A stretch of 64,000 nt of DNA from Fontibacillus panacisegetis (GTDB lineage: Bacteria > Bacillota > Bacilli > Paenibacillales > Paenibacillaceae), in contig NZ_FNBG01000002.1 of the NCBI RefSeq assembly GCF_900102215.1, positions 62,001-126,000 on the forward strand, in the 5' to 3' direction. Both the position numbers and the translations under genes were made by a program. This document shows, in pieces, positions 1-8,861 of the stretch (position 1 is its first letter; each line of letters opens with the position of its first letter). The notes below the pieces were generated by a model, which saw only the letters and a list, made by a program, of their open reading frames with translations, made no database searches and had not been told where the DNA came from.

Positions 1-71
1 TATTTCGGAGATTGTTGCTCGCGTCTCGCGGTTTGATCTTTTACTGCTAAATTCCCCCGTGTATAGGCCAT
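1..71 (-). CDS. ftsL: FtsL-type division protein, N-terminal fragment
   Basis: An ATG at 71 follows the rsmH stop directly (TAA then ATG) and is preceded by GGAGG inside the end of rsmH. The reading frame (MAYTRGNLAVKDQTARR...) stays open to the window edge, so only 23 residues are visible. FtsL is a small bitopic protein of the divisome that partners with DivIC/FtsB; in Bacillota it follows rsmH in the dcw cluster. The visible part is a hydrophilic, basic cytoplasmic start with no membrane segment yet, so the identification rests on gene order and on resemblance of this N-terminus to Paenibacillus FtsL-type proteins. Confidence 0.7.
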   Translation of the reverse strand, partial: MAYTRGNLAVKDQTARREQQSPK

Positions 72-1046
72 TTACTTTTCCTCCGCTATTGATTGCAGTT
101 TCTCCGCAACACGCAATTTTGCCGAACGTGCTCTCGGATTTTCAGCCAGCTCCTCTTCCGATGGAACCAACGGTTTACGATTTACTAGCTTAAGCTGTCC
201 TTTCCCTCCGCATACACACATCGGAAAATCAGGCGGACATGTACACTTCTCTACATAACTTGCAAAAATCTGCTTGCAGATGCGATCCTCCAGCGAGTGA
301 AAGGTGATAACAGATGCTCTGCCGCCGGGAGCAAGACAACGTATCGCTTCATGCAATCCCTCTTCAAAAGCACCCAATTCATCGTTAACAGCGATCCTAA
401 GCGCCTGAAAGCTGCGTTTGGCAGGATGTCCTCCAGTCCGTCTGGCAGCAGCTGGTATACCCTCTTTAATCAGCTCTACAAGCTGTCCAGTCGTTTCTAT
501 CGGATTCTCCTTACGAGTCTCCACTATGACTTTAGCAATCCGTCTGGAAAACTTCTCTTCTCCGTATTGAAACAGGATGCGAGCAATTTCCTTTTCCGGC
601 CATTCATTTACGATTTCACGAGCCGTCAAGTCAGCCGACTGATCCATCCTCATATCCAGCGGAGCGTCGGAATTGTAGCTAAAACCACGTTCTCCCTCAT
701 CAAATTGAGGAGAGGAGACACCAAGATCAAACAATATTCCATCTACTTGGGGAACACCCTCATTCTGCGGTATCCCTTCAAGTTCCAGCAGTTTGCTCTG
801 TAAATGACGAAAATTACTTTTAACTAAAGTTAATCTATCGGCGTATGGAGCTAGTCGTACTTTAGCATTGTCCAGTGCCCAATCGTCCTGATCAAATGCA
901 ATCAGCCTTCCCTTGCCGCTGAGCTGAGACAATATTACCGAGCTGTGTCCTCCGCCGCCTAAAGTGCAATCTACATAAATTCCGTCCGGCTTAATGCGCA
1001 GCCCTTCTGTCGCTTCCTGCTTAAGTACCGTGATGTGATGAAACAA
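72..1046 (-). CDS. rsmH: 16S rRNA (cytosine(1402)-N4)-methyltransferase RsmH
   Basis: Full-length RsmH (MraW), 324 residues. It transfers a methyl group from S-adenosylmethionine to N4 of C1402 in the 16S rRNA decoding centre. The start MFHHITVL is typical of the family; the SAM-binding loop is [11 protein letters not shown] near residues 25-36, followed by [10 protein letters not shown] near 106-115 and a cysteine-rich stretch ([12 protein letters not shown]) near 271-282. The start codon is TTG, eight bases behind a GGGGGG ribosome site. It lies 27 bases after mraZ and abuts ftsL, so it is part of the mraZ-rsmH-ftsL transcript. Confidence 0.97.
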   Translation of the reverse strand: MFHHITVLKQEATEGLRIKPDGIYVDCTLGGGGHSSVILSQLSGKGRLIAFDQDDWALDNAKVRLAPYADRLTLVKSNFRHLQSKLLELEGIPQNEGVPQVDGILFDLGVSSPQFDEGERGFSYNSDAPLDMRMDQSADLTAREIVNEWPEKEIARILFQYGEEKFSRRIAKVIVETRKENPIETTGQLVELIKEGIPAAARRTGGHPAKRSFQALRIAVNDELGAFEEGLHEAIRCLAPGGRASVITFHSLEDRICKQIFASYVEKCTCPPDFPMCVCGGKGQLKLVNRKPLVPSEEELAENPRARSAKLRVAEKLQSIAEEK

Positions 1047-1073
1047 GACTGCAGCCCCCCAGACTAAATTGGT

Positions 1074-1511
1074 CTATAAATCAAAATTAAAATCAACTAG
1101 CTTTTCAGCAATCTCATTGAAGCTATCTTCTGATTGCTCAAAATATTGCTCCCACGTATCTTTACTCCATATTTCCACCCGGTTCGACACCCCTATGACA
1201 ACACAATCCTTCTCAAGCTTTGCATATTGTCGTAAATTGCCGGGTAAGTTTACCCTTCCCTGTTTATCCCATTCACATTCTGTTGCACCAGAGAAAAAAA
1301 AGCGGGTAAATGCACGTGCATCAGACTTCATAAGCGGCAGAGCCTTCAGCTTCTGTTCCATAACTCCCCATTCTTCCATCGGGTAGACGAACAGACACTG
1401 ATCCAGACCGCGGGTAACTACAAAAGAGGTCCCAAGGAGGTCGCGAAACTTGGCCGGAATAATAATTCGGCCCTTTTCATCAATGCTATGTTGGAACTCC
1501 CCCATAAACAT
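1074..1511 (-). CDS. mraZ: MraZ, dcw-cluster transcriptional regulator
   Basis: MraZ, 145 residues, a ring-forming DNA-binding protein with two SpoVT/AbrB-type beta domains. The two family signatures are visible: [16 protein letters not shown] at the start and the second copy of the fold near residues 76-90 ([15 protein letters not shown]). In other bacteria MraZ binds repeats upstream of its own gene and controls the division/cell-wall cluster. Three matching boxes lie just upstream here. A second ATG two codons downstream is possible, but MFMGE is the usual family start and AAGGGG is suitably placed for it. Confidence 0.97.
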   Translation of the reverse strand: MFMGEFQHSIDEKGRIIIPAKFRDLLGTSFVVTRGLDQCLFVYPMEEWGVMEQKLKALPLMKSDARAFTRFFFSGATECEWDKQGRVNLPGNLRQYAKLEKDCVVIGVSNRVEIWSKDTWEQYFEQSEDSFNEIAEKLVDFNFDL

Positions 1512-1537
1512 TGGCTAACTCACCCCTTACCTCTTTC

Positions 1538-1566
1538 CCCCACTTTACACCACTTTCCACCACTTT
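1538..1566 (-). promoter_or_regulatory. MraZ operator: three direct repeats
   Basis: Read on the minus strand, AAAGTGGTG, AAAGTGGTG and AAAGTGGGG follow one another with an exact 10-base period (CACTTT on the plus strand at 1541, 1551 and 1561), 26 bases or more upstream of the mraZ start. Tandem boxes of this kind, one helical turn apart, are the known binding sites of MraZ rings. The most likely role is autoregulation of the mraZ-rsmH-ftsL transcript. The core promoter itself is not clear. Confidence 0.8.
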
Positions 1567-1639
1567 GAATAGTATTTATTCTGCAAATAGGCCAAAATTC
1601 CTGCTTTAGTTCATAATTTTTTTTACAAATACCAAAAAA

Positions 1640-1663
1640 CCTCCCTTTTAATTACAAGGGAGG
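1640..1663 (-). terminator. Rho-independent terminator of ahcY
   Basis: Perfect 8-bp stem (AAGGGAGG/CCTCCCTT read on the minus strand) with an 8-base loop, followed by TTTTTT. It lies 35 bases after the ahcY stop and separates the bshC-ahcY unit from mraZ. Confidence 0.85.
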
Positions 1664-1697
1664 TCTTTCCTATCCATCAATTTATCTCATTGTTAGA

Positions 1698-2966
1698 TTA
1701 ATGCTCTTGCCAGCTATCAAGATAAACACGCTGTTCATCAGACAAAGCATCAATCCCGAAGCCAAGACTTTCAAGCTTGAATTGAGCAACCTGCTGGTCT
1801 AATTCATATGGAACGTTAACGACCGTTTTACCGATTTTTTCATAACGTTCATTAACATATTTCAGCGACAATGCTTGAAGCGCAAATGTCATATCCATAA
1901 TTTCCGCAGGATGTCCGTCACCTGCTGCCAGATTTACCAATCTGCCTTCTGCGAGCAGATAAATTTTGCGACCATCGTTTAGTTGATATTCTTCAATGTT
2001 ACGACGAACAGTACGAACTGAGCTTGAACGTTCTTTCAATTCCGGCTTGTTCACCTCAACATCGAAGTGACCCGCATTAGACAAAATTGCTCCGTCCTTC
2101 ATAACATCGTAGTGTTCTCCACGAATTACATCACGATTACCGGTTACTGTTACGAAGAAATCGCCCAGTTTAGCTGCTTCAACCATCGGCATAATGTGGA
2201 AGCCGTCCATGTATGCTTCAACTGCCTTAATTGCATCCACTTCAGTAACGATCACATTAGCACCGAGCCCTTTAGCGCGCATTGCTACCCCTTTACCACA
2301 CCAGCCATAACCAACAACAACAACGGTTTTGCCAGCAACAACGAGGTTTGTTGTACGGTTAATTCCATCCCACACCGATTGACCGGTACCGTAACGATTA
2401 TCAAACAAATACTTGCAATAAGCATCATTAACAGCGACCATAGGGAATTTTAATTGACCTTCCTTATCCATTGCCTTAAGCCGCAATATTCCTGTAGTTG
2501 TCTCTTCGGCTCCACCACGAACATTTTTAAGGAGGTCTGGGCGTTCAGAATGCAAAATGGAGACAAGATCTCCGCCATCATCGATAATCAAATCAGGCTT
2601 GTTTTCAAGGGCGCGAATCATAAGCTCTTTATATTCAGCTGGTTCGGGATTGTATTTAGCGAATACAGTTACACCATCTTCAACGAGTGCAGCGCACACA
2701 TCATCCTGTGTCGATAATGGATTACTACCTGTAATTGTAACCTCAGCGCCCCCTGCTTGTACTACTTTGGCAAGGTAAGCGGTCTTCGCCTCAAGATGTA
2801 AAGAAATAGCTACCTTCAGTCCTTTGAACGGCTGCTCTGCTTCAAATTGCTTGCGGATTCTGCCAAGAACCGGCATATGAGCCTCTACCCAATCAATTTT
2901 CAAATGTCCTTCCGGAGCCAATTTCAAATCTTTGACAATGCTATTCTGAATTGCTGCTGAACTCAT
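1698..2966 (-). CDS. ahcY: Adenosylhomocysteinase
   Basis: S-adenosylhomocysteine hydrolase, 422 residues; it splits SAH into adenosine and homocysteine, relieving inhibition of methyltransferases. Visible motifs: EETTTG near residues 154-159 (substrate loop), NAD-binding VVVGYGWCGKG near 216-226, and GHFDVEV near 308-314. It is the short form without the KPDHYRY-like C-terminal tail of eukaryotic and proteobacterial enzymes, closer to archaeal/Thermotoga-type proteins. Start ATG sits behind AGGAGG. Only 36 bases separate it from bshC, so it is probably co-transcribed. Bacillus subtilis uses the MtnN/LuxS route instead, which makes this position between bshC and mraZ notable. Confidence 0.95.
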   Translation of the reverse strand: MSSAAIQNSIVKDLKLAPEGHLKIDWVEAHMPVLGRIRKQFEAEQPFKGLKVAISLHLEAKTAYLAKVVQAGGAEVTITGSNPLSTQDDVCAALVEDGVTVFAKYNPEPAEYKELMIRALENKPDLIIDDGGDLVSILHSERPDLLKNVRGGAEETTTGILRLKAMDKEGQLKFPMVAVNDAYCKYLFDNRYGTGQSVWDGINRTTNLVVAGKTVVVVGYGWCGKGVAMRAKGLGANVIVTEVDAIKAVEAYMDGFHIMPMVEAAKLGDFFVTVTGNRDVIRGEHYDVMKDGAILSNAGHFDVEVNKPELKERSSSVRTVRRNIEEYQLNDGRKIYLLAEGRLVNLAAGDGHPAEIMDMTFALQALSLKYVNERYEKIGKTVVNVPYELDQQVAQFKLESLGFGIDALSDEQRVYLDSWQEH

Positions 2967-3002
2967 TATTCTTCCTCCTATATAGTTAATGTGTGTAGTG
3001 TA

Positions 3003-4640
3003 CTACAAATAAATAACTCGGTGTGTTCCCGTTACATCATAAGGAATATTCACCAGACCGTCAATCCAATCTTCTCCATAACGATTTAAATAATAGAAAA
3101 CATTATAAACACGTTCTTGCAGCTTGTTCTGCGGGAACAGGCTTAGCTCGATCCGGTCAAAATGTCTCAAGCCGGCTTCATTCGTTTTTGCCAGAGCATC
3201 CTTCGCCTTGCCTCTTAAATACTCGATTTGATCGACAATTTTATCGCGGTTTGCATTTCCTAACTTGACAAGCCCATTCTGAATTCCACCAAGTTGATCA
3301 ATCAATGGGTTGTACATTCCTGTAAAGGCTGCCTTAATCTCATCGAACTGTTCATCCAGATGCAACGCATCCTGTTCTGACAGCCAGCTGTCACGCTTGT
3401 TGTTCAAATGATCCCGATCCTTCACATCATCCCAGCTTAACCCGTATTTCTCCATGTGCTTCTGCAGCGTACCTTCCATAACCGTGAAGGATTCCCTCGG
3501 CAGCAAAATTGGCATCTCAAGTCCAAGTGTATGAAAAGCACGTCCTGTCAATGCCCAGTAGGCAATCTCTCCATTTCCCAGAACCGTACCCAATACTGGC
3601 AGCATACATTCCTGCATGATCGGACGGGTTAATACATTGTTGCTAAATCGGTCAGGATGGCTCATTAATTCCGCAAGCAGCTCTTCTCGAGTAAAAGCTA
3701 CCTTGCCCTTGCGATCACAAAATTTTCCATTTTGCTTGAATAGCAGGAGCCGCTCGCCATCATTTATGTAGAACAAGTTAGCTCCATCTCTTGCAACATC
3801 AGCCTGAGGCGCATAACCCAAACCAACAACTTCATCCGCAGAGATGTGATAAGCCTGTTCCATCTCATCATTACGATTGATTATATCTTCAAAAACATCT
3901 ACTTCAAGTGCCCTCAGTCCCGGGTCAGCGGAATCAAGCAAAATGAGGCCATATCGACCAAACCAGCTACCCATTAATCTAGCAAAACATTCCGTTAGTG
4001 TAGCTGATTCCATTGCTGCTTGTTTGAAGACATCCATCATGCTCTCTTTAAATTCGCTACCTGGCAGCAGCTGTTCCAGCTCTTGTGCTGCCTCCTCCCA
4101 CTCCTCATGACTTACTTCTGTCCAGCTCACCGGACGACGATGGTCAGAATCGCGTGGGATTCGAATACGGCTTACGTGCAGATCAGAGGATAATACATAA
4201 GTATGATTCACTTCATCCCAGTCATGATCCTCGCCAGCTATCCAAAACACAGGAACAACGTGCTGTCCCAATTTTGCTGCCGCATGCTGAGCAGCCTTGA
4301 TAATCGTTACCGCCTTGTATATAACAAGGAGCGGCCCTGTAAACAAACCGCTTTGCTGTCCACCTACAATTACGGCAGTCTCTTTAAGAGCAAGCTTATC
4401 TAAAGCTTTATCCACAGCTTCATGAGAATTATATCGATGGTTGAATTCACGGAGTACTTTGACTAGCTTCGACCGATCTGCTCTTTTACTATCAGATGAG
4501 TGCAGGTAGTCCAATCTATTACTCCAACTCTCATCAAAGCGCGGATTATATCCGTATAAGTGTTCTACAGAGGAGTAATTATTTATGAGTGCCTCTGCCA
4601 GTGGCTGGCCTGATGGCCATGGCTCTTCTACAATTTTCAT
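3003..4640 (-). CDS. bshC: Bacillithiol biosynthesis cysteine-adding enzyme BshC
   Basis: BshC (YllA family), about 545 residues; it adds cysteine to glucosaminyl-malate in the last step of bacillithiol synthesis. The family core is visible: VIVGGQQSGLFTGPLL near residues 89-104, FWIAGEDHDWDEVNHTY near 132-148, and MLPVLGTVLGNGEIAYWAL further on. The longer frame could begin at 4676, but the promoter at 4681-4710 would start transcription at about 4674 and ACAGGAGG sits ten bases before the ATG at 4640, so that ATG is chosen. In Bacillus subtilis bshC directly precedes mraZ; here ahcY lies between. Confidence 0.95.
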   Translation of the reverse strand: MKIVEEPWPSGQPLAEALINNYSSVEHLYGYNPRFDESWSNRLDYLHSSDSKRADRSKLVKVLREFNHRYNSHEAVDKALDKLALKETAVIVGGQQSGLFTGPLLVIYKAVTIIKAAQHAAAKLGQHVVPVFWIAGEDHDWDEVNHTYVLSSDLHVSRIRIPRDSDHRRPVSWTEVSHEEWEEAAQELEQLLPGSEFKESMMDVFKQAAMESATLTECFARLMGSWFGRYGLILLDSADPGLRALEVDVFEDIINRNDEMEQAYHISADEVVGLGYAPQADVARDGANLFYINDGERLLLFKQNGKFCDRKGKVAFTREELLAELMSHPDRFSNNVLTRPIMQECMLPVLGTVLGNGEIAYWALTGRAFHTLGLEMPILLPRESFTVMEGTLQKHMEKYGLSWDDVKDRDHLNNKRDSWLSEQDALHLDEQFDEIKAAFTGMYNPLIDQLGGIQNGLVKLGNANRDKIVDQIEYLRGKAKDALAKTNEAGLRHFDRIELSLFPQNKLQERVYNVFYYLNRYGEDWIDGLVNIPYDVTGTHRVIYL

Positions 4641-4680
4641 CAGGTGTAATCCTCCTGTATTTGTCACAAACATCATTTTG

Positions 4681-4710
4681 ATTGTACCGAAAAAAGAGGC
4701 TGTATGACAA
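4681..4710 (-). promoter_or_regulatory. SigA-type promoter of bshC-ahcY
   Basis: On the minus strand TTGTCA (4705-4710) and TACAAT (4681-4686) are 18 bases apart. Predicted transcription start is near 4674, which excludes the upstream ATG codons of the bshC frame. Confidence 0.65.
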
Positions 4711-4763
4711 ATTAATTTGTACTAATTTGTGCTTATTTGTTAGAAACGTATCATCTACAAAAA

Positions 4764-4801
4764 GAGCTACCGCTTATGGGACTAGCCCATTACGATAGCT
4801 C
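4764..4801 (-). terminator. Terminator after oppF
   Basis: Long hairpin on the minus strand: outer stem GAGCTATCG/CGGTAGCTC with one G-U pair and an inner ATGGGC/GTCCCAT-like stem, followed by TTTTT. It begins about 15 bases after the oppF stop and closes the peptide transporter operon. Confidence 0.75.
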
Positions 4802-4815
4802 CTTATCAAAACTCT

Positions 4816-5754
4816 TTATTTCTTCGGCATGGATACCCAGTGTCCTTTAGATACTTCAACAAGCTCAGAATTATCCAGATCGAACAACCCGCTGCCAGAA
4901 GCAGTTCCTTTAGACGAGCTAATTGGACCATCACCGTGATCTTCAAGCAATATCCTTTTCTTGTTGGCTTCGATTTCAGGGTCTGGAATCGGAATTGCAG
5001 ACAACAAAGTTTTGGTGTAGGGATGCAGCGGATTTGCATATAATTCTTCACTTTCTGCAAGCTCTACAATTCTACCCAAATACATAACAGCTACACGATC
5101 ACTAATATGCTTAACCATTGACAAATCATGCGCAATGAACAGATAAGTTAGGCCGAGACGATCCTGCAGATCCTTCAGCAAGTTGACAACTTGGGCCTGA
5201 ATGGATACGTCAAGAGCAGAGATAGGTTCATCACATATAATGAATTTCGGATTTACAGCCAGCGCTCTTGCAATTCCGATACGTTGACGTTGACCACCGG
5301 AGAACTCATGCGGATAACGAGTTGCATGATCCGGATTAAGTCCAACCATATCCAACAGCTCTTCAACGCGTTTCTTGCGTTCCGCACGTGATCCAGCCAT
5401 ACCATGAATATCAAGTGCTTCACCAATGATATCTGTTACGGTAAACCGAGGATTCAGCGATGCATACGGATCTTGGAAAATCATTTGCATATCCCGGCGC
5501 ATAGCTTTCATCTTTTTGGGAGACAGCTTTGTAATATCCGTTCCGTTGAACATGACACTACCCGCTGTAGGCTCATACAAACGGAGGATCGTCCGTCCAG
5601 CCGTAGATTTACCACAACCGGATTCACCAACGAGACCCAATGTTTCGCCTTCAGCAATAGAGAAGCTGATATCATTTACAGCTTTAAGAACTTTGCCGCT
5701 ACCAACATTAAAGTATTTTTTAAGCCCATTAACCTCTATCAGATTCTTGCTCAT
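4816..5754 (-). CDS. oppF: Oligopeptide ABC transporter ATP-binding protein OppF-type
   Basis: Cytoplasmic ATPase of a peptide ABC importer, about 312 residues. Walker [11 protein letters not shown]-loop [11 protein letters not shown], signature [15 protein letters not shown], Walker [13 protein letters not shown] and the H-loop are all present, followed by the Opp/Dpp C-terminal region ([15 protein letters not shown]). The frame is open to 5796, but GGAGG ten bases before the ATG at 5754, and the 4-base ATGA overlap with the oppD stop, fix the start there. Last gene of the oppABCDF unit. The tail after residue 270 is unusually long and acidic/serine-rich. Confidence 0.93.
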   Translation of the reverse strand: MSKNLIEVNGLKKYFNVGSGKVLKAVNDISFSIAEGETLGLVGESGCGKSTAGRTILRLYEPTAGSVMFNGTDITKLSPKKMKAMRRDMQMIFQDPYASLNPRFTVTDIIGEALDIHGMAGSRAERKKRVEELLDMVGLNPDHATRYPHEFSGGQRQRIGIARALAVNPKFIICDEPISALDVSIQAQVVNLLKDLQDRLGLTYLFIAHDLSMVKHISDRVAVMYLGRIVELAESEELYANPLHPYTKTLLSAIPIPDPEIEANKKRILLEDHGDGPISSSKGTASGSGLFDLDNSELVEVSKGHWVSMPKK

Positions 5755-6749
5755 TGTGAATTGCCCTCCTTGGCCATCGGATGCAGCTCCCAGCAACGCG
5801 CAGTGTGCGTATCACTGAATTCAGTTGCGCCCGGATCAATACGTTCACAAATCTTCATCGCATGATCACAGCGGGCTGCAAACGGACAACCAACTGGAGG
5901 TTTAATCAAATCCGGTGGCGTACCGATGATTGGAATAAGCGGCTCGCCTTTCTTTTGATCCAGACGTGGCATCGATCTAAGAAGACCTTTAGTGTAAGGA
6001 TGCTGTGGATTTTTGAAAATCTCCCACTTCGTACCAGTCTCAACAACTTCACCTGCATACATAACGATAACTCTGTCACACATGCCCGCAACGACACCAA
6101 GATCATGCGTAATAAGAATGATAGATGTTCCAAGTCTCTCTTGCATATCCTTCATAACATCCATAATTTGAGCCTGAATCGTAACGTCGAGCGCTGTTGT
6201 AGGTTCATCCGCAATAAGCAAAGCAGGACGACAGGCAAGTGCAATAGCTATCATTACACGTTGACGCATACCGCCCGAAAATTCATGTGGATATTGGTTA
6301 AAGCGGGCTTCTGCATTTTTAATTCCAACAAGCTTGAGCATTTCTAGAGCCTGCTTGTTCGCTTCAGCCGCTGACATTTTCTGATGTTTAATTAATACTT
6401 CAGTAATTTGTTTACCTACCTTGATTGTAGGATTCAAAGAAGTCATCGGATCCTGAAAAATCATGCCAATATCCTTACCGCGAATGGCTTCCATTTGTTT
6501 CTCGGTTTTCTTCAAAAGGTCTTCGCCTTTAAAGATAATTTCACCTTGCTTAATGATTGACGGAGGGGAAGGAATCAGGCGCATGATCGTTTGGGCCGTC
6601 ACGCTTTTACCACTGCCGGATTCACCAACGATTGCGATCGTTTCCCCTTTACCTACTTCAAAGTTCATACCGCGAACGGCCTTTACCTCGCCGCCTTTGA
6701 CTTGAAAGGAGACTTGCAAATCTTTGACTTGTAAAATCGGCTCCATCAT
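5751..6749 (-). CDS. oppD: Oligopeptide ABC transporter ATP-binding protein OppD-type
   Basis: Second ATPase of the importer, 332 residues. Walker [10 protein letters not shown]-loop [11 protein letters not shown], signature [15 protein letters not shown] and Walker [13 protein letters not shown] are visible. The C-terminal stretch has the oligo_HPY-type ending with conserved cysteines ([15 protein letters not shown]...ARCWE). Two adjacent ATG codons (6749 and 6746) share one AGGAGG site; the second has the better spacing of seven bases, so the start could be 6746. It overlaps oppF by four bases and follows oppC after eight. Confidence 0.93.
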   Translation of the reverse strand: MMEPILQVKDLQVSFQVKGGEVKAVRGMNFEVGKGETIAIVGESGSGKSVTAQTIMRLIPSPPSIIKQGEIIFKGEDLLKKTEKQMEAIRGKDIGMIFQDPMTSLNPTIKVGKQITEVLIKHQKMSAAEANKQALEMLKLVGIKNAEARFNQYPHEFSGGMRQRVMIAIALACRPALLIADEPTTALDVTIQAQIMDVMKDMQERLGTSIILITHDLGVVAGMCDRVIVMYAGEVVETGTKWEIFKNPQHPYTKGLLRSMPRLDQKKGEPLIPIIGTPPDLIKPPVGCPFAARCDHAMKICERIDPGATEFSDTHTARCWELHPMAKEGNSQ

Positions 6750-6757
6750 TCCACCTC

Positions 6758-7720
6758 CTATTTCTTCAGTTTAGGATCAAGCGCGTCACGAAGACCATCG
6801 CCAAAAATATTAAAGCATAGCATGGTTAAACTGATTACTGCTGCCGGGAACAACATCCGCCAAGGATAGTACAACCAACCTGTAAGGGCATCGTTGATCA
6901 TCGAACCTAGCGAAGCAATCGGAGCTTGTACACCAAGACCAAGGAAACTTAGAAATGCTTCAGAGAAAATAGCGTTCGGTACAGACAATGTAACTGTAAC
7001 AATAATCGGACCTACTGCATTCGGCAGCAAATGACGGAAGAGCAAACGTCCTGATCCGGCACCCATTGAACGGGAAGCTAAAACAAATTCTCGATTCTTA
7101 AGCTGCATGATCTCACCGCGAACAATCCAGGACATGTTAATCCACCCTGTAATGGTCAGGGCGAGAATAATCGTACCAAGACTTGGCTCCATAACGACAA
7201 GCAAAAGAATAGTTACAAGCAAATAAGGAATGGAATACAAAATCTCAGAAAATTTGTTCATGATTTCGTCTACACGACCACCAAAGTAACCCATTGTGCC
7301 ACCGTAAATAACGCCAATCAAAAGGTCGATACACGCTGCAGCAAGACCAACGATCAATGAAATCTGAGCACCTCTCCATGTACGTACAAACATATCACGT
7401 CCAAGATCATCTGTGCCAAACCAGTGTTCAGCTGATGGCGGTTGATTCGTATTAAGCAAATCATTGGAATAATAGTTATAACCATGTACCCATTCGGAAA
7501 TCACGGGACCAAATATCGCTGCTAAAACGATAATTCCTAAAATAATAAGTGCAGTCATTGCCATTTTGTTCGCACATAATCTTTGCCATGCATCACGCCA
7601 CGCAGAGATACTTTCGCGGGCAATAACCTCCGCTTCCTTCTCATCAGTACCTATTTTTCTAAAATCATCGGGCATCAGATCAGAAGGGGAAGGCATTACT
7701 TTGATTTGATTTGTGTCCAC
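6758..7720 (-). CDS. oppC: Peptide ABC transporter permease OppC-type
   Basis: Inner-membrane permease of the peptide importer, 320 residues, with an OppC_N-type cytoplasmic start, a first membrane segment near residues 54-76, and five more segments. The EAA loop that contacts the ATPases is visible as RSMGAGSGRLLFRHLLPNAVGPI near the middle. The conserved FGTDDLGRD motif that marks OppC/DppC permeases is at about residues 101-109. It starts two bases after the oppB stop, consistent with tight co-expression. Confidence 0.93.
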   Translation of the reverse strand: MDTNQIKVMPSPSDLMPDDFRKIGTDEKEAEVIARESISAWRDAWQRLCANKMAMTALIILGIIVLAAIFGPVISEWVHGYNYYSNDLLNTNQPPSAEHWFGTDDLGRDMFVRTWRGAQISLIVGLAAACIDLLIGVIYGGTMGYFGGRVDEIMNKFSEILYSIPYLLVTILLLVVMEPSLGTIILALTITGWINMSWIVRGEIMQLKNREFVLASRSMGAGSGRLLFRHLLPNAVGPIIVTVTLSVPNAIFSEAFLSFLGLGVQAPIASLGSMINDALTGWLYYPWRMLFPAAVISLTMLCFNIFGDGLRDALDPKLKK

Positions 7721-7722
7721 CC

Positions 7723-8655
7723 TTACCCCTCCTTCTTGCCACTCAATTTAATTCTTGGATCAACAAATACATATGCGATATCCGTAATAAATCTTGCTAA
7801 CATAAGAAGAATACCGTAAAAGATCGTAATCCCCATAATAATCGGATAATCGCGAGTGCTAATAGCTTCAACAAATTGTTTACCAATACCACCGATACCG
7901 AAAATTTGCTCGATAACAACGGAACCGGTAACGATGTTAGCAGTCATTGGACCTAAATACGTTACTACTGGCATAATACCGTTACGAATAACGTGACGGA
8001 ACAGAATAGCCATCCAGCCAAGGCCTTTGGCTTTTGCTGTCTTGATGTAGTCAGCGTTTAAAACCTCAAGCATGCTGGAACGAGTCAGACGAGCAATAAA
8101 GGCAATAGGCTGCGCCGTTAGTGCTGCTACCGGCAATACATAATAGATTGGCCCCTTAAAGCCCATTGTAGGAAGCCAATGAAGCTTCGATGCAAATACA
8201 TATTGCAACAGCGACGCTATAACAAAGCTTGGAACCGCGATTCCCAGAACTGCAACGACCATTGCTATGTTATCAATCAGCTTACGATGATAAAGCGCTG
8301 CAACCATACCAAGCAGAACGCCAACAATAACGGCAACAACAATGGCTACCAAACCTAACTTCAAGGATGCTGAGAAGGTTTGACCAATTATGTCAGATAC
8401 GTCCTGATTGATTTTCTTCATTGAAATCCCAAAATCACCTTGTACAACATCACCTAAATATTTAATATACTGCTGATAAACGGGCTTATCCAAACCGTAT
8501 TGTTCATATAAACGTTCCTGAATCGCAGGTGGTACCTTTTTCTCTGAAGTAAAAGGATCGCCTGGAATAGCCTTCATTAAAAAGAAGGTGGCCGAAATTA
8601 GGATGAACAACGAAACTAACATGTAGAAAAACTTGTTGGCAATATAACGAACCAT
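7723..8655 (-). CDS. oppB: Peptide ABC transporter permease OppB-type
   Basis: Inner-membrane permease, about 310 residues, with the classical OppB layout: a signal-like first membrane segment (FFYMLVSLFILISATFFL), the PGDPF motif, and five further segments. The EAA loop reads KTAKAKGLGWMAILFRHVIRN. A GTG at 8667 is in frame but overlaps the AGGAGGTG ribosome site; the ATG at 8655 lies 11 bases behind that site and is preferred. The gene follows oppA after about 200 bases that contain a terminator-like hairpin. Confidence 0.92.
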   Translation of the reverse strand: MVRYIANKFFYMLVSLFILISATFFLMKAIPGDPFTSEKKVPPAIQERLYEQYGLDKPVYQQYIKYLGDVVQGDFGISMKKINQDVSDIIGQTFSASLKLGLVAIVVAVIVGVLLGMVAALYHRKLIDNIAMVVAVLGIAVPSFVIASLLQYVFASKLHWLPTMGFKGPIYYVLPVAALTAQPIAFIARLTRSSMLEVLNADYIKTAKAKGLGWMAILFRHVIRNGIMPVVTYLGPMTANIVTGSVVIEQIFGIGGIGKQFVEAISTRDYPIIMGITIFYGILLMLARFITDIAYVFVDPRIKLSGKKEG

Positions 8656-8786
8656 GCCCGTTAGCACCTCCTTTTATTTTTATTCGACACTATTCGATTT
8701 TAGGAGAATTATTATACTTTGTCCATTCCATTTATTCGTATATATGCATAAACTTTGGAATCAAGTCATATTCGTACAAAAAAAAG

Positions 8787-8819
8787 GGGATATATATGGA
8801 ATACCCACATATATATCCC
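8787..8819 (-). terminator. Terminator/attenuator between oppA and oppB
   Basis: Perfect 12-bp stem (GGGATATATATG/CATATATATCCC) with a 9-base loop, followed on the minus strand by eight T. It lies 42 bases after the oppA stop and 130 bases before oppB. Such a signal usually lets most transcripts stop after the abundant binding protein while some read through into the permease genes. I see no convincing separate promoter for oppB in the remaining gap. Confidence 0.85.
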
Positions 8820-8861
8820 GAGAAAACTATTTAATTTAAAATCAGCTGGCCAAAGTTACAA

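Noticed and set aside
1567-1630. Core promoter of mraZ
   Set aside because: TACTAT-like and TTGG-like elements can be picked out, but no pair with good spacing stands out, so no promoter is listed.
2967-3002. Possible S-box (SAM) riboswitch before ahcY
   Set aside because: Only 36 bases separate ahcY from bshC, far too short; just a small GTAGT/ACTAC inverted repeat is present.
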